A program made the translations under genes and the position numbers. A stretch of DNA of 48,471 bases from Chthonomonas sp. UBA6659. Lineage in GTDB: Bacteria > Armatimonadota > Fimbriimonadia > Fimbriimonadales > Fimbriimonadaceae. Under the pieces are notes generated by a model, which was not told the DNA's origin, made no database searches, and worked only from the letters and a program-made list of their open reading frames with translations. Position 1 is the first letter of the stretch. The number at the start of each line of letters is the position of its first letter. Of this stretch, positions 15,956-23,595 are shown one piece after another. Location: positions 1 through 48,471 of the forward strand of contig DKKT01000036.1 in the NCBI GenBank assembly GCA_002455425.1, written 5' to 3'.

Positions 15956-16342
15956 GTGATTTGGGGACAAGCGCTCGCCTGCTTCGCCGTCTGGATCTTC
16001 TACGGCTGGACCCTGCGGCGCAAGTCGGACTCCCTGCGGGCCGGCCTGCGAGCGGCGAGCCGGTCGAAGAAGGTCATGCTCGGCTCGGTCGGCATCATCG
16101 GATCCGGCCTTTTCCTGATCGCTTCGCTCTATGGTCTTTCGGCGCTCGGCGGGGTGCAGGGAGCGGCCCTGACGTGGTGGGCGTGGACCGCGTGCCTGCT
16201 GGTCGGCCTCGTATTCGTGCATTGCCAGGTGCTGGGGGCGGCGGCGATGATCACTTTAGTTCAGGAAGAGGAAACCGCACGGCGTCGCCTCGCGTCCGAA
16301 AGGCGAGTCGCCACGACTCAAGAAGAGGTAGAAGCACCATGA
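15956..16342 (+). CDS. Small membrane protein of unknown function
   Basis: The protein has 128 residues with three hydrophobic segments (about 3-18, 41-63 and 69-98) and a charged C-terminal helix (EEETARRRLASERR). It starts with GTG three bases after the pruA stop, and its own stop overlaps the next start in an ATGA. I do not recognise the family. The tight spacing suggests that it is co-transcribed with pruA, perhaps only by position. Confidence 0.6.
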   Translation: MIWGQALACFAVWIFYGWTLRRKSDSLRAGLRAASRSKKVMLGSVGIIGSGLFLIASLYGLSALGGVQGAALTWWAWTACLLVGLVFVHCQVLGAAAMITLVQEEETARRRLASERRVATTQEEVEAP

Positions 16343-16935
16343 TGTTCCGATTCGCGATCCTCGTCGCCTTGTTCGCCCTGATCGTGCCCACCTGGGGTCA
16401 AGTCACTTCGGATGAGCGCTCGAAGGCGGCGGACGAGATCCTGCGAAAGGTCCGCCGACTGGATCTGATGAACCAGATCCTCCCGTTGGTGCTGACCAAA
16501 AGCCAGTACGCCAAGGTCTTGCCGACCATCGAGAAGGCGCGGGCGGCAGTCAAAAAGCAGGAGCAGATCGAATACGACTTCCTCAGCAAGCTCTCGCCGA
16601 AGATCGACAAAGCCCTCAAGGAGGCGGTCGACAACGGCAAAGTCCCCGGGAATGAAGTCATCAACGAGACGTGGGCGACGTTCCAGACCCTCGGCATCAT
16701 GAGGAAGGCGGTTGCGGACGACAACGTGGACAAGGTGTTCGAGGTCTTCAAAGCGACCTTGAACGCGGGTCAGATCAAGACCGCCGCCAACAGTGTGAAC
16801 GTCAAAGCGTTCGATCCGAATGCCGACCCGAAGACGATGGGCGACGACGCCAAACTGCGCATCTACATTCGCTTGATCGTGCTCGATCCGCTCGCCTACG
16901 ACCTGTTGCTCCAACTCAGCCGGAAGGCGGAGTAG
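16339..16935 (+). CDS. Secreted helical protein of unknown function
   Basis: The protein has 198 residues with a signal peptide (MMFRFAILVALFALIVPTWG, cleavage near GQ) and a mostly helical, lysine-rich mature part (KARAAVKKQEQIEYDFLSKL). No motif was recognised. AGAGG lies about ten bases before the ATG. Its 3' end overlaps the convergent acetyltransferase gene by 20 bp. Confidence 0.65.
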   Translation: MMFRFAILVALFALIVPTWGQVTSDERSKAADEILRKVRRLDLMNQILPLVLTKSQYAKVLPTIEKARAAVKKQEQIEYDFLSKLSPKIDKALKEAVDNGKVPGNEVINETWATFQTLGIMRKAVADDNVDKVFEVFKATLNAGQIKTAANSVNVKAFDPNADPKTMGDDAKLRIYIRLIVLDPLAYDLLLQLSRKAE

Positions 16936-17443
16936 CCACGGTCTTGCTCATCACGACGCTCCGGTAGTTCACCGACCGCCACTGGACGTGCTCGATGAAC
17001 CGAAACCCTCGGGCTTCGTAGTAGTCGATCAGGTGGCCCGCCTGCTCCGAGGTGTCGAGCGCGAGTTCCGTCGCCCCGAAGGCGCGCGCCCGTTCCTCGG
17101 CAAGCTCGATCAACATCGAGCCGATGCCTTGGGCCTGAAGCTCGGGTTCGACCGCGAACTGTCCGAAGTGCGCGACGTCGCCGCGGTCGTACCATCGGGT
17201 GCCATCCCCCGGGTCGGGAGGATACACGGTGATCGTCGCGATCAACCGCCCCTCTTCTTCGACGACCCAGCACTCACCTTCCTCGGCCCGTTCGCGCGTC
17301 GTTTCCGGACTCTGGTGGGTGGCGACGAATCTCAATCCCATATCGGCGAGCCGCTTGTAGCTGCGGTGCAGGAGGTCGGTCAGCGCGACGAGATCGTCGC
17401 TCGGCGCCAGCCTTCGCAACACGCGCCCGTCGGGCAGCACCAT
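16916..17443 (-). CDS. GNAT-family N-acetyltransferase
   Basis: The protein has 175 residues, a single GNAT domain. The acetyl-CoA pyrophosphate loop is visible as VEPELQAQGIGSML (about 98-111), and the C-terminal YYEARGFRFIEHV segment is typical. The substrate is unknown; the family acetylates amines on small molecules, peptides or proteins. The gene is convergent with the secreted protein gene and overlaps it by 20 bp. It is transcribed away from the htrA region. Confidence 0.85.
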   Translation of the reverse strand: MVLPDGRVLRRLAPSDDLVALTDLLHRSYKRLADMGLRFVATHQSPETTRERAEEGECWVVEEEGRLIATITVYPPDPGDGTRWYDRGDVAHFGQFAVEPELQAQGIGSMLIELAEERARAFGATELALDTSEQAGHLIDYYEARGFRFIEHVQWRSVNYRSVVMSKTVATPPSG

Positions 17444-17513
17444 ACCGGGACGCTACCTCGCGTCCTGGGACGTGGAACTTTGGGTCCCGAATCCGGCGTT
17501 ATGCCCCATATCA

Positions 17514-17550
17514 GCGGAGCGCGCCGGGATTCGAACCCCGGAACCCGAGG
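17514..17550 (-). other. tRNA 3'-end-like remnant
   Basis: On the minus strand GGTTCCGGGGTTCGAATCCC, followed by GGCGCGCTCC, looks like the variable-end, T-arm and 3' acceptor strand of a tRNA, including the TTCGAAT loop. The T stem has one mismatch and no matching 5' half (acceptor, D arm, anticodon arm) is present upstream. Read through on the plus strand it gives the usual artefact peptide RAGIRTPE. It may be an old integration-site remnant or chance. Confidence 0.4.
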
Positions 17551-17621
17551 TAACGTCCCGAGAATACACCCAGGGGTGGGCGCGGTCCGCAATCGCAAGC
17601 ATGAGGTTGAAAAAGAACGAG

Positions 17622-19196
17622 ATGAACATTTGGAAAAACGTCGTAGCCCGTCCCATGGTGTGGATCGCCTGCGGAGTCGTCATCGGCGGCGTCGCCATGG
17701 CCGGAATCCTGAACCTGAAGGTCGGAATCCCGAGCGCCTTTGCCGGTCAGGATGTGAAGACCAGCCCGATCGCCAACATCAAGACCGAGTCGATGGCCGC
17801 CTTGCGCGATCTCAACGACAGTTTTGCCAATCTTACCGAGTTCGTCTCCCCTTCCATTGTCAGCATTCGCGGTGAGCGAAGCGCGAGCAACGCGGGGGGC
17901 CGGTTCATGCCGCAAGCGATGGGCGAGGGCTCCGGCGTCATCTACAGCGCCGACGGCTGGATCCTGACCAACGATCATGTCGTCGCCGATTTCGACAAAG
18001 TGACGGTCGTCCTCAACGATGGTCGCGAGTTTCCTGGAAAGGTCACCCGCGCGAACGATCCACAGAACGACATCGCCCTCGTGAAGATCGAGGCGAAGGA
18101 CCTGCCCATTGCACGCCTAGGAGACAGCGACCGGGTTCGACCCGGCGAGTATGCCATCGCGGTCGGTGCGCCGTTCGGGCTCGAGAACACCGTGACCGTC
18201 GGTCATATCAGCGCCCTCGGTCGTGCCAGTGCCGTCCAGGACCGTGGGTACTCGAACATGATCCAGACCGATGCCCCGATCAATCCGGGCAACTCCGGCG
18301 GACCGCTCATGAACATCGAGGGCGAAGTCATCGGGATCAACACCTCGATCCTGAATGGCGGGGCGAGCCCGTTCGGCGGCTCGGCCGGCAACGTTGGTAT
18401 CGGCTTCGCGATCCCGAGCAACCAGGCCAAACTGATCGCAGACATGCTGCGCTCGAAGGGCAAGATCGTCCGCGGCTACATGGGCCTCGTTCCCGAGAAC
18501 CTGAAGAAGTTCGAGAAGGCGGACAAGAAGATCGACTCCGGCGCGATCGTGCGCAGCGTCGAGGCCAACGGTCCTGCCGCCTCCGCCGGCCTCCAGGCGG
18601 GCGACATCATCACCGAAGTCGGCACCTGGCCGATCCGCAATGAGCAGGATGTCCGGAATTCGATGCTCCGCATCGCTCCGGGGACCCCAGCCAAGGTCAA
18701 GTACGTGCGAAGCGGTCAGACTCGGGAAGCGACGGTGAAGGTCGCCGAGTTTCCGCGAGCGCTGGCGTCGATGAGACCGACCCCGCCGAACGACTCGCTC
18801 AAGGACTTCGATCCGAACGACCTCGACCTCGACAAGCTGCGCGAGCAGTTCGAAAAGCAGAAAGAGGATGGGGACGTTCCTCCCGTCCGCCAGGGCGCTG
18901 CGCGGCTCGGTGTCAGCGTCGCGACTCCGAATGCCGACAGCCGCAAGACCTACAATCTGCCCGAGTCCGCCAAGGGTGCCGTGATTACGGCCGTCGAGCC
19001 GGATTCGGTCGCCGACCGTCTCGGGCTCAAGGTCGGTGATCTCATCCAGCGCCTCGGGAACAAGGAGATCAACACTCCGGAAGACCTGGTCGCGGCGATG
19101 GGTTCGATCAAGTGGGGCGACACCGTCAACCTGAAGTTCACCCGATTCACCTCGGGCGGCCAGTCGACGATCGATCGCCCGGTCAACTTCCGCTAA
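17622..19196 (+). CDS. htrA: HtrA/DegP-type serine protease with two PDZ domains
   Basis: The protein has 524 residues. An N-terminal membrane anchor or signal (about 10-30) is followed by a trypsin-like domain with His119 (LTNDHVVAD), Asp150 (NDIALVK) and Ser225 (GNSGGPL), then two PDZ domains (about 290-385 and 425-520) separated by an acidic linker rich in Asp/Glu. It should degrade or refold damaged envelope proteins. The start is uncertain: ATG 17622 (MNIWKN) gives a clean N-terminus, while ATG 17601 adds seven residues. A longer open frame to 17472 crosses the tRNA-like piece and is not credible. A terminator follows 17 bases after the stop. Confidence 0.93.
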   Translation: MNIWKNVVARPMVWIACGVVIGGVAMAGILNLKVGIPSAFAGQDVKTSPIANIKTESMAALRDLNDSFANLTEFVSPSIVSIRGERSASNAGGRFMPQAMGEGSGVIYSADGWILTNDHVVADFDKVTVVLNDGREFPGKVTRANDPQNDIALVKIEAKDLPIARLGDSDRVRPGEYAIAVGAPFGLENTVTVGHISALGRASAVQDRGYSNMIQTDAPINPGNSGGPLMNIEGEVIGINTSILNGGASPFGGSAGNVGIGFAIPSNQAKLIADMLRSKGKIVRGYMGLVPENLKKFEKADKKIDSGAIVRSVEANGPAASAGLQAGDIITEVGTWPIRNEQDVRNSMLRIAPGTPAKVKYVRSGQTREATVKVAEFPRALASMRPTPPNDSLKDFDPNDLDLDKLREQFEKQKEDGDVPPVRQGAARLGVSVATPNADSRKTYNLPESAKGAVITAVEPDSVADRLGLKVGDLIQRLGNKEINTPEDLVAAMGSIKWGDTVNLKFTRFTSGGQSTIDRPVNFR

Positions 19197-19212
19197 GCGG
19201 GACCGCCACGAA

Positions 19213-19244
19213 GGCCCCGACGGCACTGCCGTCGGGGCCCTTTG
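19213..19244. terminator. Bidirectional hairpin terminator
   Basis: A 12-bp perfect GC-rich stem (GGCCCCGACGGC and its complement) closes the loop ACT and is followed by CTTTGT. It lies between the convergent htrA and ccsA genes, so it can serve both, although the T tract is short on the plus side and weak on the minus side. Confidence 0.8.
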
Positions 19245-19251
19245 TATGCGT

Positions 19252-20043
19252 CTACTCGGCCCGCGTGTAGGTGTGGACGCTCTCTTGGGCGGTCGGCATC
19301 AGATTCACCCCGAACCAGCAGCCGGTCAGGACGGCGAAGCCGAGGACCAGAAGCCCGAGGTGGACTTTCGGGCGAAGTGCATGCCGTACGTGCGTGTGGA
19401 GGTAGATGAGGTAGGCGCCCCAGGTCAGGAGGGCCCACGTCTCCTTCGGGTCCCACGACCAGTAGTGGCCCCACGCTTCCTTCGCCCAGAACGCTCCGAA
19501 AGCGAGCCCCAGCGTGAGGAGCGGAAAGCCGATCAGGACGAGTCGGTGAGGGAGATCGGTATCGTCCTTGTCCAGCGGCCGTCGCTGCCGCCACGCGACC
19601 AAAGCCCGGGCGATCGCGACGAAGCAACTGAGCCCGAGGGCCGAGTAGGCAAGCATGTACACGACGACATGGGGCACGAACCAGGGGCTCTGGAGCGCCG
19701 GCATCAGCGTCTTGTCCATGTTCTCGGGATGGGCGAGGTTGATCGCGGCGAAGAGCGCCCCCATCAGACAACTCGGGATCGCAAGAACACGGGTCTGGAA
19801 GCGCCACCCGATCACGATGCCCAGGAGAGGCACTGTGACCGCATACCACCAGCGGGTCTCGCCGAGGGTTCGGAGCGGAGGCCGTCCAAGCGACACCCAG
19901 AGCGAGGCCAAGAAGGCGACACCGGCGAGGACGCCAAGCATGGCGAAGAGGTCGCCCAACCATGGTCGACGGCGCTGAACGGCATACGCACCCGACGACG
20001 CAAGCCAGCTTGCAAGGGCCACGGGGGCCAAAACGGCGGTCAT
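19252..20043 (-). CDS. ccsA: Cytochrome c biogenesis protein CcsA/ResC
   Basis: The protein has 263 residues and about eight membrane helices. The WWD heme-handling motif is clear as WGHYWSWDPKETWALLTW. With ResB it forms the system II synthase that carries heme across the membrane and attaches it to CxxCH motifs of exported apocytochromes. GGAGG lies six bases before the ATG at 20043, and the upstream resB stop overlaps in an ATGA. It is the last gene of the nrf operon, so its likely clients are NrfH and NrfA encoded just upstream. Confidence 0.92.
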   Translation of the reverse strand: MTAVLAPVALASWLASSGAYAVQRRRPWLGDLFAMLGVLAGVAFLASLWVSLGRPPLRTLGETRWWYAVTVPLLGIVIGWRFQTRVLAIPSCLMGALFAAINLAHPENMDKTLMPALQSPWFVPHVVVYMLAYSALGLSCFVAIARALVAWRQRRPLDKDDTDLPHRLVLIGFPLLTLGLAFGAFWAKEAWGHYWSWDPKETWALLTWGAYLIYLHTHVRHALRPKVHLGLLVLGFAVLTGCWFGVNLMPTAQESVHTYTRAE

Positions 20044-21281
20044 GATTTCCTCCCAGACCAGAGCGCGAGGCACGAACCGATCATCACAAGCCCGATCCCG
20101 GTATAGACCCAGGGGACGCCCGAGTCGTGGACCGCTTCGAGGACCGAGTACTCGCTCGCAGCACCGGCCTTCTCATCGTAGGAGAGCTGGTAGAGTCGCC
20201 ACCCCTGCACCGTGGCGGGTCGGTTGACTTCGATCGACTCCGTTTGGGTCCGCCCATTGGAGCGGATCGCGACCGAAGAGTGGAACCGCTTCGGTCGCGG
20301 TGTCGGCATCACGATGCCTTCCTTGTCGCCGAACTCAAGGGCTTGCGGTGGACTCTCGGCGCTGCCGCACGAAACCCAGCCTTCCGCAACCTTCTCGTCA
20401 CCTCGGCGGACCTCGATCCGAGCCGCCGGCGGAGCGGTGGGCCAGTTGACCGGCTTCCAGCCGTCGCCGACGAAACCGGCCCGGGGCAGGGACTCCAGGA
20501 TGACGACGGTGTATGCCGAGAGCTTCTCGGTCATCCCATTTCGGACGAACTCGCTTCCGGGCACGATCTCGAGATCGTCGTCGCCTTCCTTCAGCCGCAC
20601 ATACGCGAGTGTCGGGCGGTAGGTCTCGAGAGTGAAGCTGCGCAGAGTCGCCTCGAAGGGAAGGGTTTCCTCACTCCGATCCGCGCGAACGGCGACCGCG
20701 TTCGGTTGGCCCAGGAAGAGGACGAGGCGGACGCGATCGATCACGACCGCGCTGTAGGCCCCGCCAGCGAGCAAGATCAGTAGCCCGGCGTGGCTGAGAA
20801 GAAACGTAACATTGGCGAAGGTGAGCGGGGTCAGACGCTTCGCGATCGAAGCGGCGAGATTCACCGCCATGACCATCGCCGCCATCCCGAACGGCCACGT
20901 CGCCCACGGTGAGTCGATGCCGAGATGCTGCTGGAACCAGGACGTCGGCATGACCCCTCCGAACAGCGCGATCGCCAACAGCACCGTGGTCGAGGCAACC
21001 GCAAGGGGAATACCGGCCAGCCATTTCGCGAGCGCGTCATGGCGGGCAAAGCGAACCCAGATCGCCGCCAGCAGAGGCATGAAGCCGAGCACGACGAGGG
21101 AAAGGACGCTTGCCGGCATCGATCCTCGCAGCGCCTGCAGGGCGACCCCCACCCCAACCGCGCCGAACGTAGCCACGAACGCGTGGGGGTACCCGAGCGA
21201 TCCGCTCCAGAATCCAGCCTGGGTATCGGAGCTGGGCCGCCGGGTTTGCGCGTTTGCGGGAGTAAGAAGTCCGGATTTCAT
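20040..21281 (-). CDS. resB: Cytochrome c biogenesis protein ResB/Ccs1-like
   Basis: The protein has 413 residues: hydrophobic segments in the first 190 residues, a large external domain (about 200-380), and a final membrane helix (VYTGIGLVMIGSCLALW). This is the layout of ResB/Ccs1, the partner of CcsA. The segment FLLSHAGLLILLAGG is characteristic. The external part is only moderately like known ResB, so the name rests partly on the neighbour ccsA. The ATG at 21281 overlaps the nrfA stop. A longer open frame to 21518 lies inside nrfA and is rejected. Confidence 0.85.
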   Translation of the reverse strand: MKSGLLTPANAQTRRPSSDTQAGFWSGSLGYPHAFVATFGAVGVGVALQALRGSMPASVLSLVVLGFMPLLAAIWVRFARHDALAKWLAGIPLAVASTTVLLAIALFGGVMPTSWFQQHLGIDSPWATWPFGMAAMVMAVNLAASIAKRLTPLTFANVTFLLSHAGLLILLAGGAYSAVVIDRVRLVLFLGQPNAVAVRADRSEETLPFEATLRSFTLETYRPTLAYVRLKEGDDDLEIVPGSEFVRNGMTEKLSAYTVVILESLPRAGFVGDGWKPVNWPTAPPAARIEVRRGDEKVAEGWVSCGSAESPPQALEFGDKEGIVMPTPRPKRFHSSVAIRSNGRTQTESIEVNRPATVQGWRLYQLSYDEKAGAASEYSVLEAVHDSGVPWVYTGIGLVMIGSCLALWSGRKS

Positions 21282-22741
21282 CTTTGGACCACCTTGGCCG
21301 GCTTCGTGGCGGCTCGGGCCTTCTCGGCTTCTTCCTTCGCCTTCTCGGCGGCCTTCTGGGCGGCCACGAACGGCTTGATGAATGCCTGGGCCTTCTCCTT
21401 GGTTCCTACATCGGGGAGCGTCAAGGGCTCCGGTGCGCCGAGTTGGGCTCGAATCATGGCGACCTGGATGCGCGTCTCTTGGGCGCCGTCGATCGCCTTG
21501 CCGAGGATCCGGGCGCACTCTTGGGGCGCGTGGAAACCCATCCCGTTGTTGGCGGCGACATAGTCCCAGTCCATTTGGGCCTTGCTGATCGACTTGCGCA
21601 CACCTTCGAGCTGCGCATCGGTTGCGCCCCGCTTCATGGCGTCGCCGATCTCGAGGTGGGCGGCGGTGATCGCCTTCTCGGCCCGGGTGAGAAGCTCTTT
21701 GTTCTTGTCCTGGATCGCCTGAACTCGATTCTTGATTTCATCCTCACCCCACCGGTGGCAGACCTGGCAGGAGTTCTGGACGGAGTACAGCGGGCTCCGA
21801 ATCTGGTGGTCCGTAAACTTGATGCCGCCCTCCGACTTGTAAGGCATGTGACAGTCGGCGCACGAGACGCCGCGATAGGCATGGATCCCGTGGCTGTACA
21901 CCTCGTAGTCGGGGTGCTGCATCTTGATCATCTTCGCGCCGCTGACCGCGTGAGTCCAGTCCACGTGGCCCGACTTTTCGTAGTAAGCCTCCATGTTCTC
22001 CACGTTCAAGCCGTTGTCCCAAGGGAACGTGAGGTACTTCTCTTTCTTGCCCTTGAAGTAGTACTCGACGTGGCATTGGGCGCAGACCAGCGAGCGCATT
22101 TCTTGATGGCTCGCCTTCGCGATGTCCTTGCCCATTCTCTGGAACGCTTCCTTGAGTGCCGGCCGGCTGATTCGCAGGGCCATGGTCTTGTTGTCGTGGC
22201 AGTCGGCGCAGCCGATCGGATTGACGACCTCCTTGTCGAAGTCGTGGAACTTGGCCGCATAGAACTCGGCGACACCTTTGGCAGCCATCAGCCTTGGAAC
22301 ATCGGGGCTCTTGCAGGTCCAACACGTGCCCGGCGTCTTCTCGTTGAGGCGACCGGTCTTGGTCACGTCTTCGACGGCGTGGTAGTGTCCCCGAGCCTGC
22401 TTGAAGTCGTTGGCGAAGGGGTAGCCGGCCCACATCACGACGAGGTTCGGGTTCTCGGCCAGGTAATCCCGATCGCCCGAGCCACCGTGCTTGGTGTTTT
22501 CGTCGAGGTGTTTCGTCGATTCCCACGAGTTGTACTCGCGCGGGAACGATTGCCCCCACTTCGCGTTGTCGGCTTCATAGTCTGCGATCGGTTGCATGAA
22601 CTGCAGGCGGGCAGGCACCGATTCGGCCCGGCGGTCGTTGACCGAGCTGGCGAGCATGCCGAGTAGAAAAACCCCGACGCCGGCCGCGCCGAAGAGGAGC
22701 CAGCCGATCCAGGGTCGAGAACGAGGAGCGGTTTCATTCAT
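21278..22741 (-). CDS. nrfA: Cytochrome c nitrite reductase, ammonia-forming
   Basis: The protein has 487 residues. NrfA reduces nitrite to ammonium with six electrons in the periplasm (EC 1.7.2.2). Five heme sites are present: the special active-site CWTCK (140-144), where Lys replaces His, then CADCH (178), CAQCH (220), CADCH (294) and CQVCH (325). An N-terminal signal or anchor helix (about 11-32) and a long Ala/Lys-rich tail (after 440) are visible. The tail is longer than in typical NrfA. The ATG overlaps the nrfH stop. The usual active-site surroundings (MQHPDYEVYSHGIHA) are intact. Confidence 0.95.
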   Translation of the reverse strand: MNETAPRSRPWIGWLLFGAAGVGVFLLGMLASSVNDRRAESVPARLQFMQPIADYEADNAKWGQSFPREYNSWESTKHLDENTKHGGSGDRDYLAENPNLVVMWAGYPFANDFKQARGHYHAVEDVTKTGRLNEKTPGTCWTCKSPDVPRLMAAKGVAEFYAAKFHDFDKEVVNPIGCADCHDNKTMALRISRPALKEAFQRMGKDIAKASHQEMRSLVCAQCHVEYYFKGKKEKYLTFPWDNGLNVENMEAYYEKSGHVDWTHAVSGAKMIKMQHPDYEVYSHGIHAYRGVSCADCHMPYKSEGGIKFTDHQIRSPLYSVQNSCQVCHRWGEDEIKNRVQAIQDKNKELLTRAEKAITAAHLEIGDAMKRGATDAQLEGVRKSISKAQMDWDYVAANNGMGFHAPQECARILGKAIDGAQETRIQVAMIRAQLGAPEPLTLPDVGTKEKAQAFIKPFVAAQKAAEKAKEEAEKARAATKPAKVVQR

Positions 22742-23349
22742 GGTCGATCACCTTGTTGCTTGGGGAACGCGGGCTCCAGCGGCGGGACCGCGGCGTTCGG
22801 GGTCGAAGAAAGACTGTGGATGCGCCCGTGCGGCACTTCGCGGTGACAATCGGCGCAGGCTCGGTCATCGCGATGGACGCCGAAGGCGACCTCGCTGACC
22901 ACCGTCGAGTGGCACCGGATGCAGTTCTGTTGGATGACCTCCTTCGAGTCCTGGGTCGCGGTGATCACCTGCGGCTCCATCCGGAACGTGAACATGAACG
23001 CGTGTCGACTGCCGTCCTTCGCCTTATAGGCGTACTTGCGGAGGGTGCTGTCGTGAGGCACGTGGCAGTCGTTGCAGGTCGCGGCGCGAGCGTGGCTCGA
23101 ATGCTGCCAGGTCGCATACTGGGGGGCCATGATGTGGCAGTTGATGCAGGCCTTGGGATCGTCGGAAAGATAACTCGACGCATTCGAGATCGAAGTGACG
23201 TAACCGGCGAGCCCGACGAGGGCTCCTGTGGAGACCGCGATGAGCCGCTTCTGCCACACGGGAAGTCCTTGGAGGGTCAAAACGGACCAGAGACGTCTCA
23301 CGTCTTGGTTGTGACCTGACGTTGGGCTGGTGGCTATGATCGCGGTCAT
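22738..23349 (-). CDS. nrfH: NrfH tetraheme menaquinol dehydrogenase
   Basis: The protein has 203 residues: one membrane helix (about 35-52) and four heme motifs, CINCH (68), CNDCH (92), CIRCH (143) and CADCH (165). The first is followed by IM, matching the CxxCHxM arrangement in which methionine ligates heme 1. NrfH takes electrons from menaquinol and passes them to NrfA. It is the first gene of the nrfH-nrfA-resB-ccsA operon, with all four genes joined by ATGA overlaps. The upstream 250 bases hold REP-like palindromes, and the promoter itself was not identified. Confidence 0.93.
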   Translation of the reverse strand: MTAIIATSPTSGHNQDVRRLWSVLTLQGLPVWQKRLIAVSTGALVGLAGYVTSISNASSYLSDDPKACINCHIMAPQYATWQHSSHARAATCNDCHVPHDSTLRKYAYKAKDGSRHAFMFTFRMEPQVITATQDSKEVIQQNCIRCHSTVVSEVAFGVHRDDRACADCHREVPHGRIHSLSSTPNAAVPPLEPAFPKQQGDRP

Positions 23350-23375
23350 AGGCCGCTAAAAGTCAAGGGTTGTTA

Positions 23376-23450
23376 ACCTCTCCGCCCCTGGGGGAGAGGG
23401 GGGAGGGGGTGAGGGGTCCTTACCTCTCCGCCTCCGGGGGAGAGAAGTAC
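23376..23450. repeat. Pair of REP-like palindromes upstream of nrfH and glmS
   Basis: Two copies of CCTCTCCGCC followed by a C/T-rich centre and GGGGGAGAG begin at 23377 and 23423, 46 bases apart. Each can form a hairpin (CCTCTCC with GGAGAGG). The first copy runs into GGGGGTGAGGGG. This form is like the repetitive extragenic palindromes that occur dispersed in many GC-rich genomes. A third hairpin of different sequence (AGCCCGAACC paired with GGTTTCGGGCT, 23484-23513) lies nearby. The stretch separates divergent nrfH and glmS, and I see no gene in it. Confidence 0.75.
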
Positions 23451-23595
23451 AAGACGCGACGCACGGCACCCTGAGGGGGTCAAAGCCCGAACCGAGAACT
23501 CTGGTTTCGGGCTACGCCCTCACCGAGTTCGGGAGGAGAAGGACCCAACCCGACGAGCACGCCCGGCGAACAGCCCGGTCGTGTATCTTAGGGCC

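Noticed and set aside
14279..16222. Very long antisense ORF opposite pruA
   Set aside because: It is Arg/His-rich and typical of antisense reading in GC-rich DNA, while pruA on the other strand has all its family motifs.
17472..17621. Longer htrA start giving an extra 50 residues
   Set aside because: The extra peptide comes from the tRNA-like remnant (RAGIRTPE-type artefact) and lies before the real membrane anchor.
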